The position numbers and the translations under genes were made by a program. Under the pieces are notes generated by a model, which was given only the letters and a program-made list of their open reading frames with translations, did no database searches and was not told the origin of the DNA. Positions 58,193-64,000 of a stretch of DNA of 64,000 nt are shown one piece after another. Positions within the stretch are counted from its first letter, which is position 1. Every line of letters begins with the position of its first letter. The stretch comes from an uncultured Lachnospiraceae bacterium (lineage in GTDB: Bacteria; Bacillota; Clostridia; Lachnospirales; Lachnospiraceae): positions 1 to 64,000 of the forward strand of contig CANRDO010000008.1 in assembly GCA_947629385.1 (NCBI GenBank), read 5' to 3'.

Positions 58193-59518
58193 GTGCTGGG
58201 ACAGATGAGTTTGTTTGACGACAGGGAGCAGATGTCGCCGCTGGCGAGCAGGCTCCGCCCGGAGACTCTGGACGAATATGTGGGGCAGGAGCACCTGGTC
58301 GGCCCGGGGAAATTGCTGCGGCAGCTGATCGAGCGGGATCAGATTTCCTCAATGATCTTCTGGGGACCGCCGGGGGTTGGAAAGACGACATTGGCGCGCA
58401 TCATCGCGAAGCAGACGCAGGCGGAGTTCGTCGAGTTCAGCGCGGTCACGAGCGGGATCAAGGAGATCAAGGAAGTGATGGCGCAGGCCGAGCAGAACCG
58501 CCGCTGCGGAATTCGGACGCTGCTGTTCACGGATGAGATCCACCGTTTCAACAAGGCGCAGCAGGACGCGTTCCTGCCGTGGGTGGAGAAAGGCAGCATC
58601 ATTCTGGTGGGCGCGACGACCGAGAACCCATCGTTTGAGATCAACTCGGCTCTTCTTTCCCGCTGCAAGGTGTTCATCCTCAAGGAGCTCGGCGAGGAGG
58701 ATCTGCTGAAGCTGCTGCACCAGGCGCTGAAGAGTCCGAAAGGCTTCGGCAATCAGAATATCTCCATCGATGAGGACAAGCTTGCGGGAATCGCGCGCTT
58801 CGCGAACGGAGACGCGCGCACGGCGCTCAACACGCTTGAGATGGCGGTGCTGAATGGCAGGATGGAGGCGGACGGCGTGCTGTATGTGGACGAGGAGGTG
58901 CTGTCCCAGTGCATGAACCGCCGCTCGCTTCTGTACGACAAGAGTGGGGAGGAGCACTACAACCTGATCTCCGCGCTGCACAAGTCGATGCGCAACAGCG
59001 ACCCGGACGCGGCGGTCTACTGGACGTACCGCATGCTTGATGGAGGGGAGGATCCGCTGTACATCGCGCGGCGTATCGTGCGCTTCGCGAGCGAGGACGT
59101 CGGCATGGCGGACTCGCAGGCGCTGCAGGTGGCGGTGGCGGCTTATCAGGCCTGCCATTTTCTCGGAGTGCCGGAGTGCGACGTACATCTCGCACACGCG
59201 GTCGTGTACCTTTCGATGGCGCCGAAATCCAACGCGCTCGACCGGGCCTGCATCGCGTGCCGCGAGGATGTGCGCAATCTTCCGGCGGAGCCGGTGCCGC
59301 TGCAGATCCGCAACGCGCCGACCGGACTGATGAAAGATCTGCACTACGGGGAGGGCTACATCTACGCGCACGACACGGAGGAAAAAATGGCGCGGATGCA
59401 GTGCCTGCCGGACAGCCTGGTCGGACGGCGCTACTATGAGCCGACCACGCAGGGCGCGGAGGCGAAGGTGAAGGAGCGGCTGGAAGAAATCCTGGCCTGG
59501 AAGAACGCCGGGAAATGA
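58193..59518 (+). CDS. rarA: replication-associated recombination protein RarA
   Basis: A 441-residue clamp-loader-like AAA+ ATPase of stalled-fork processing. RLRPETLDEYVGQEHLVG, Walker A WGPPGVGKTTLA, Walker B FTDEIHRFNKAQQDAFLP, VGATTENPSFEINSALLSRC and the C-terminal YLSMAPKSNALDRA...HYGEGYIYAHDTEE are canonical. The GTG at 58193 is best placed after AAAGGAG. Confidence 0.95.
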   Translation: MLGQMSLFDDREQMSPLASRLRPETLDEYVGQEHLVGPGKLLRQLIERDQISSMIFWGPPGVGKTTLARIIAKQTQAEFVEFSAVTSGIKEIKEVMAQAEQNRRCGIRTLLFTDEIHRFNKAQQDAFLPWVEKGSIILVGATTENPSFEINSALLSRCKVFILKELGEEDLLKLLHQALKSPKGFGNQNISIDEDKLAGIARFANGDARTALNTLEMAVLNGRMEADGVLYVDEEVLSQCMNRRSLLYDKSGEEHYNLISALHKSMRNSDPDAAVYWTYRMLDGGEDPLYIARRIVRFASEDVGMADSQALQVAVAAYQACHFLGVPECDVHLAHAVVYLSMAPKSNALDRACIACREDVRNLPAEPVPLQIRNAPTGLMKDLHYGEGYIYAHDTEEKMARMQCLPDSLVGRRYYEPTTQGAEAKVKERLEEILAWKNAGK

Positions 59519-59539
59519 TTTTTCAGATAGAGTGCGGAT

Positions 59540-59585
59540 AAATTTGCCATATTCTCCGAAACAGGGAGAGTACGGCAAATTTTTT
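59540..59585 (+). terminator. terminator of rarA
   Basis: AAATTTGCC...TCTCC pairs with GGGAGA...GGCAAATTT around GAAACA, followed by TTT. Confidence 0.85.
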
Positions 59586-59590
59586 GACTA

Positions 59591-59636
59591 TTGACAAGTT
59601 AAATTAAGCAATATAAAATGAAATTATTAGCTAATA
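59591..59636 (+). promoter_or_regulatory. promoter and palindromic operator of the LacI cluster
   Basis: TTGACA (59591-59596) and TAAAAT (59614-59619) are 17 bases apart. A perfect 12-base palindrome TATTAGCTAATA (59625-59636) lies at the expected transcription start, a natural autorepression site. TTAAATTAAG here recurs near 63771 upstream of the AraC gene. Confidence 0.6.
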
Positions 59637-59664
59637 TTAATCTGCAGCGAGGAGAAGTGAAGGA

Positions 59665-60777
59665 ATGCGACCCAAAAAGAAAATCAGTCAGAGCGATATT
59701 GCCGAGGCGCTCGGCGTCAGCAATGTCAGCGTGTCAAATGCTCTGGCGGGCAGGAAGGGAGTCGGCCGGGAGCTGAGCGCGAAGGTGCGCCAAAAGGCAA
59801 TTGAGCTGGGCTATGACACAGAAGAGAGCGCAAATGAGGTCTTTGGCATGATTCTGGTTGTGTCGGATGAATGGCCGGGTGAGAAGCGCGGGGCGCTCGA
59901 AAAAATTGCGGCGGACAGAGGATTTCGGGCGGAGTTCTGCACGCTGAAGGAGATCTTGGGCGGCGCGCACGCGGATCGAATGAGTGATCCCGGCTGCTGC
60001 GGTGTTCTGCTGCCGGAACAGCTTCCGACCGGTGTGCTGCGCATTTTGCTGGAGACGAGCGACCGACCGATGGTCGGGGCAGGGTTCTATGACGTCCATG
60101 TCCCAATCGATTATGTGACAGATGACGGCTTTCACGGTGTGCAGACGGCGATGCGCTATCTGTATGGCAGGGGATATGAAAATATTCTGTATGTGTTGCC
60201 GAAGGAGAATCATTCTTTGACTGAGTCTGAGATTCGGATGAGAGACGACAGGCTGATGGGTTTTCGCTGCAGCAGATATCTTCGGACGATCGGACAGAGC
60301 GCGGTTCTGGAAAAGGCGCCGGCATTTGATCTGGAAGAAACGCGGGGCATTTTGGAATGGAATGCTGTGGAAGAATTTCTTGACGGGTGGTGGGGACAGC
60401 ACTTGGCTGAGCGTTCGAAAGGAAAACGCGGCGAAACACAATCGAAGACGGAGAAGATTCAGCGCACGGCGTTTCTCTGCGGAGATATGGCGTCGGCAGA
60501 TCTCCTGATGCAGATGCTGGGCAAAAAGGGAATCCGTGTGCCGGATGACGCTGCCGTGTTCGGATACAGCGTCGGGGATGATTTTGGGAGAGAACGGGAA
60601 ACACGGACAGTCTGCCGGAGGATCACAGCGTACCAGAGCTGCAGGAGAGACATTCTGATCCAATGCTGCGAACTGCTTCGGCGAAGAAAGACAGAAAGGG
60701 AAGAAAAGGCAGGGAGCGTTCACGTGACGACGGGAGAAATTGTGGAGGGGGACACGGTATCATGGCAAAGCAGGTGA
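59665..60777 (+). CDS. LacI-family regulator 1
   Basis: A 370-residue protein: HTH KKKISQSDIAEALGVSNVSVSNALAGRKGVG and sensor domain with YVTDDGFHGVQTAMRYLYGRGYENILYVLP. The sensor has a degenerate middle, with a long charged stretch (about 245-270), so ligand binding may differ. The ATG follows AGGAG. It is the first of three tandem LacI genes and overlaps the second by 16 bases. Confidence 0.88.
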   Translation: MRPKKKISQSDIAEALGVSNVSVSNALAGRKGVGRELSAKVRQKAIELGYDTEESANEVFGMILVVSDEWPGEKRGALEKIAADRGFRAEFCTLKEILGGAHADRMSDPGCCGVLLPEQLPTGVLRILLETSDRPMVGAGFYDVHVPIDYVTDDGFHGVQTAMRYLYGRGYENILYVLPKENHSLTESEIRMRDDRLMGFRCSRYLRTIGQSAVLEKAPAFDLEETRGILEWNAVEEFLDGWWGQHLAERSKGKRGETQSKTEKIQRTAFLCGDMASADLLMQMLGKKGIRVPDDAAVFGYSVGDDFGRERETRTVCRRITAYQSCRRDILIQCCELLRRRKTEREEKAGSVHVTTGEIVEGDTVSWQSR

Positions 60778-61775
60778 CAATGCGCGATATTGCGGACGCG
60801 TTGAATACCAGCGTGGTGACGGTCTCAAACGCGATTTCAAAGAAAGCGGGTGTCAGCGAGCCGCTGCGACGTGAAATTCTGAAGAAAGCGGAGGAGCTCG
60901 GATATCGATTCCCGCAAAAGCCATCCGAAAAGCGGAAAAGCTCTCTGATGGCTGGAATCCTCTGTTCGCGGAGCTACATGAGCGAGGAGAGCTCCTTTTA
61001 CTGGGAGATGTATCGCAATGTCGTAAACGCGGCGGCGCAGAAGGGCGTGATCACGATGCTGGAGATACTTGAGACGGATGAGGAAGCGGCGAAAACGAAT
61101 ATGGATGATCTCGCGCTGGCGGCAGATAGCGGGATCGACGGATTTCTCGTGATCGGGCGGATCGAGGACAGATATCTGAAGCCTCTCCTGGAGAAATGGA
61201 AAAAACCGGTGGTTTTGCTTGACTTTTGCCGCCCGGAGTACGACTGTGACGCGGTGATGTCAAACAATTATATAGGGGCCTACCGCATCACAAAATACCT
61301 GACGGATCGAGGGCACAGGAGAATCGGCTTTGTCGGTACGGGGCGGACTTCTCTCAACGTGGCGGAACGCTATTACGGTTTTTGCAGCTGCATGCGGGAG
61401 CAGGGCCTTTCCATCGAGACGAAATGGCTGCTGGAGGACAGAGAGCTGCGGACGGAGCAGCCGAGGATTGAGCTCCCGCAGGAGCTTCCCGACGCGTTTG
61501 TGTGCAGCAGTGATTATGCGGCCGGTATTCTTTACAACGCGCTGACCGCGAGAGGGCTTCGCGTGCCGGAGGACGTTTCCCTGATCGGATACGACGATTA
61601 CCTGTATGGGAGCGCGTTCGCGAAGGAGCTGACGACCTATCGGGTAGATTTGCCGCGAATGGCGGGTCAGGCGATGGAGCTTCTTCGCGAAAGGATTGGC
61701 GCGCCGAAACGACCCTGCGGTGTCCATTACATTGACAGTGAGATCATAGAAAGAAGCAGTGTGAGAGATATATGA
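60762..61775 (+). CDS. LacI-family regulator 2
   Basis: A 337-residue regulator: MAKQVTMRDIADALNTSVVTVSNAISKKAGVSEPLRREIL is the HTH. The sensor includes VMSNNYIGAYRITKYLTDRGHRRIGFVGT and RVPEDVSLIGYDDY. The start at 60762 follows GGAGGGGG within the end of regulator 1. It overlaps regulator 3 by four bases (ATGA). Confidence 0.92.
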   Translation: MAKQVTMRDIADALNTSVVTVSNAISKKAGVSEPLRREILKKAEELGYRFPQKPSEKRKSSLMAGILCSRSYMSEESSFYWEMYRNVVNAAAQKGVITMLEILETDEEAAKTNMDDLALAADSGIDGFLVIGRIEDRYLKPLLEKWKKPVVLLDFCRPEYDCDAVMSNNYIGAYRITKYLTDRGHRRIGFVGTGRTSLNVAERYYGFCSCMREQGLSIETKWLLEDRELRTEQPRIELPQELPDAFVCSSDYAAGILYNALTARGLRVPEDVSLIGYDDYLYGSAFAKELTTYRVDLPRMAGQAMELLRERIGAPKRPCGVHYIDSEIIERSSVRDI

Positions 61776-62830
61776 ACAGAAGGGTAACATTGGAGGAAAT
61801 CGGGAAGGTGCATGGCGTAAGCGCTGTGACCGTCTCAAAGGCTTTGAAAGATCAGAAAGGCGTGAGCGAACAGCTGAAGGCTCAGATTCGGCAGACAGCA
61901 GAGGAGATGGGGTACCGCAGGACGAGCCGCGCGCACAATATGAGGATATCTCACAGGATCGGAGTCATCATAGCGGAGCGCTTTTTGGGTGAGCCGCAGT
62001 CCTATTACTGGACGGTCTATCGGAAGCTGGCCGGACAGATCGCGGAAAAGGGCAGCACTTCTCTGCTTGAGGTGATCGGCGCGGCGGATGAGGCGGAAAG
62101 CAAACTGCCCAGAATCATCGCGGAGCGCCGCTGCGACGGAGTGGTCGTCATGGGTTCCTTTTGCCACAGCTATATGGAGCTGCTGCACCGCGCGCCGGAG
62201 AGCACGGTGCCGCTGGTGTATCTGGATGCGGACGCGGAGTCTGAGCACAGCGATGTGATCGTCAGCGACAACATCGGCGGCGGTTACGCGATGACCAGTT
62301 ACCTTTTGTCGCTGGGACACAGAAGGATCGCCTATATCGGAACTCTTCTTGCGACGTCGAGCATTGACGACCGCTATCTCGGATACGTCAAGGCGCTTCT
62401 TCGGCATGGAATCGACGCAAAACGGGAGTGGATCATCGGCGACCGTGACCGCGCGAACGGAATTCTGCTGAGGAGCGAGGAGCTTCTCTCTGAGATAATC
62501 GGCTGGAAAAAGGAGGAGATGCCAACGGCCTGCTTCTGCAACTGCGACCTTACGGCGAGCCGGTTGATCCGGGCGCTCGGAATGCTGGGGCTTCGCGTGC
62601 CGGAGGACATATCGGTCGTTGGTTTTGACAACCATCTCTCCGACGCGTTTTCCGACGTCGACATCACGACTTATGAGACGGACACGAAGATGATGGTCGC
62701 AAAGGCGGTGAGCCGCATATTGAGAAAGATTGACAGTCCGGGCTATTCCGGGAGCATCGTGGTTGTCGGCGGAAGTTTCATCGAGCGCGGCAGCGCGCGC
62801 AGAATCGGGGAAGCGGTTCCGTATGTCTGA
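61772..62830 (+). CDS. LacI-family regulator 3
   Basis: A 352-residue regulator: MNRRVTLEEIGKVHGVSAVTVSKALKDQKGVSEQL HTH, VIVSDNIGGGYAMTSYLLSLGHRRIAYIGT, RVPEDISVVGFDNHLSDAFSDVDITTYE. It is closer to regulator 2 than to regulator 1 by eye (both carry SYYW or SFYWxxY after the HTH). It ends two bases before the convergent AraC gene. Confidence 0.92.
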   Translation: MNRRVTLEEIGKVHGVSAVTVSKALKDQKGVSEQLKAQIRQTAEEMGYRRTSRAHNMRISHRIGVIIAERFLGEPQSYYWTVYRKLAGQIAEKGSTSLLEVIGAADEAESKLPRIIAERRCDGVVVMGSFCHSYMELLHRAPESTVPLVYLDADAESEHSDVIVSDNIGGGYAMTSYLLSLGHRRIAYIGTLLATSSIDDRYLGYVKALLRHGIDAKREWIIGDRDRANGILLRSEELLSEIIGWKKEEMPTACFCNCDLTASRLIRALGMLGLRVPEDISVVGFDNHLSDAFSDVDITTYETDTKMMVAKAVSRILRKIDSPGYSGSIVVVGGSFIERGSARRIGEAVPYV

Positions 62831-62832
62831 GC

Positions 62833-63747
62833 TTATGCCTTGTGTTGCTGACGGAACGCACCCGGTGTGACTCCGGTTTCCGCTTTGAACAGATGAATAA
62901 AATGGTTGATATTTTCATATCCGAGAATGTTGCTGATCTCCTGAACCTGCAGGTTCGTGTTCAGCAGCATTTTTTTTGCTTCCAACATGCGGACGTGATT
63001 AAAATCCTTCAGGGGTGAGATCCCGAAGGCGGCAGTATATTCCCTGCACAGACGATAGCGGTTGATTCCGTACAGAGATTCCAGATGGGCGAGAGAAAAA
63101 GTCAGATTCCCGCAGTCATGAATGTAAACGTGCAGATCGTGCAGCCATGCGGGGAGTGTGTCTTCATGCATATTGATCTGAGGCAGCAAGGGAAGACAGA
63201 CTTCCGTGAAAATGTCCGTGAGAAGGCGATGCATGCGCAGCAGCGAGGCTGGCCCGACATCCGCGGGAAGCAGACTGAGTTCCTCAATCGCGGCCGTCAC
63301 CAGAGGAACATCTGCCTCTGCCATTGCGCGGTATTGAGGCAGCAGTGAAAGAAAGTCCTCCAGTCCCGGCCCTTCCGGAAAAAAGAGCCGAAATGACCAT
63401 GGGAGAACAATCGGGCGAAGATGACAGGAGGATGCGCGGCTGCCAAAGATCAAAATCGTGTTGTCTTCAATCCGTTTTACTTCGTTTCCGAAAGTCAGCT
63501 CGCCTTCTCCTTGTATAGAGGAAAGAAGAAAAGGCATACCGACAGACGGTATGGAGAGATCAAACATCATAGTCGCGTCGACACGTCCGCCTCCGATCAG
63601 ACGCAGATAGGAGACAGACTGCGCAAAAAGTGGAAGACAGCGTTCGTACAAGTAACAGACTGGAAGAAACTTCCGGCCTGGATACCGGTCGCCCGCTGTG
63701 TCCTGCGCGATGATTGAATTTAGAAGGATATCGTAGTCTCTGTTCAT
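62833..63747 (-). CDS. AraC-family regulator
   Basis: A roughly 304-residue protein with a cupin-like N-terminal part and the double HTH at the C-terminus: LAHLESLYGINRYRLCREYTAAFGISPLKDFNHVRMLEAKKMLLNTNLQVQEISNILGYENINHFIHLFKAETGVTPGAFR. The start is uncertain: ATG at 63747, or TTG at 63756. It is transcribed away from the right edge genes and probably activates a sugar locus there. Confidence 0.9.
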   Translation of the reverse strand: MNRDYDILLNSIIAQDTAGDRYPGRKFLPVCYLYERCLPLFAQSVSYLRLIGGGRVDATMMFDLSIPSVGMPFLLSSIQGEGELTFGNEVKRIEDNTILIFGSRASSCHLRPIVLPWSFRLFFPEGPGLEDFLSLLPQYRAMAEADVPLVTAAIEELSLLPADVGPASLLRMHRLLTDIFTEVCLPLLPQINMHEDTLPAWLHDLHVYIHDCGNLTFSLAHLESLYGINRYRLCREYTAAFGISPLKDFNHVRMLEAKKMLLNTNLQVQEISNILGYENINHFIHLFKAETGVTPGAFRQQHKA

Positions 63748-63756
63748 TGTTTCCAA

Positions 63757-64000
63757 TCAATCAAGTTGATTAAATTAAGTAAATAAATGGGTTATGACTT
63801 TATTATATGTTTCTGGTTTGAAAAAATAAATGGAAAACATGACTAGTTTAGTTGGCTAAAAAATAGAGAAAATGAACAAAAAGAGGCGAAAAACAAGGAT
63901 TGAATATAAAAAGGCAAGAATGAGTGATTACAAAAGATTTAAGCAGTGTTATAGTAAATCAAAGGTTAATAAACCTAAAAAAATAATTAAATTAATTAAA
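63757..64000. promoter_or_regulatory. AT-rich control region at the right edge
   Basis: No gene is seen. TTAAATTAAG at about 63771 repeats the motif before LacI 1, and TTTAG-N4-CTAAA (63847-63860) is an imperfect operator-like palindrome resembling TTAGCTAA at 59627. The last 40 bases are nearly pure AT with TTAATTAAA repeats. Confidence 0.4.

Overview
The window reads as chromosomal DNA of a spore-forming member of the Firmicutes, most likely a Lachnospiraceae (Clostridia). The reasons are the gene content (a PolC-type DNA polymerase III, a cotJ spore-coat operon, a SleB-type hydrolase, luxS, and small families typical of this group such as the DUF5688-, DUF5662- and DUF6061-like proteins), strong AGGAGG-type ribosome sites, and a moderately GC-rich core broken by AT-rich accessory stretches. 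The family and genus assignment is inference from gene content only.

Layout. 0-2.3 kb: a small zinc-ribbon protein, an intracellular GH53 galactanase and a TraX-like membrane protein. 2.5-9.2 kb: a SleB-type cell wall hydrolase, threonine synthase behind a 10-bp tandem repeat, a small membrane protein, an SH3 membrane protein and a large PEP/pyruvate-binding-domain protein. 9.2-14.2 kb: a DUF4143 ATPase, a GH43 enzyme, dihydroorotase and elongation factor P. 14.4-20.7 kb: a DUF5688 protein, tRNA-Arg(CCG), a second SH3 membrane protein, an RluF-like pseudouridine synthase, NAD-dependent DNA ligase and MetA. 20.7-25.7 kb: a soluble sensor-GGDEF cyclase facing away from a MATE exporter, then a secreted protein.

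25.7-31.4 kb is an AT-richer mosaic accessory region. It holds gene remnants, a 5'-truncated copy of cotJC, a PP-loop ATPase, an MNT/HEPN pair, a DUF4258/YgiT pair, a tiny Cro-like regulator behind back-to-back promoters, a candidate small RNA, and several duplicated blocks. The intact cotJABC operon follows at 31.4-32.8 kb on the minus strand; its CotJB carries an added Cys-rich repeat domain.

33-44 kb is mostly housekeeping: FtsW/SpoVE, GltX, a UvrD-like helicase, a DUF1292 protein, exonuclease III, an isoamylase-like protein that has lost its catalytic residues, a DUF5662 protein, LuxS and TrpS. A palindromic intergenic element lies at 35.9 kb. A second, reduced copy lies at 39.4 kb, and a third supplies the C-terminus of PotC at 48.1 kb. 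44.2-45.9 kb is a HipBA module. 45.9-51.4 kb (minus strand) is a polyamine-uptake operon: cupin-type regulator, potA, potB, potC, potD and a coupled RluA-type pseudouridine synthase. 51.6-52.7 kb is a lone tyrosine recombinase.

53-59.5 kb holds PolC, a YqeG-type HAD phosphatase and RarA. 59.6-63.8 kb is a regulator-only cluster: three overlapping LacI-family genes in tandem, meeting a convergent AraC-family gene. It probably controls a sugar locus beyond the right edge.

The least expected items are the isoamylase-like pseudoenzyme, the triple LacI operon, the Cys-repeat CotJB, the palindromic element captured as coding sequence, the thrC leader repeat, the mirrored promoters at 29.85 kb, and the candidate small RNA at 30.5 kb.
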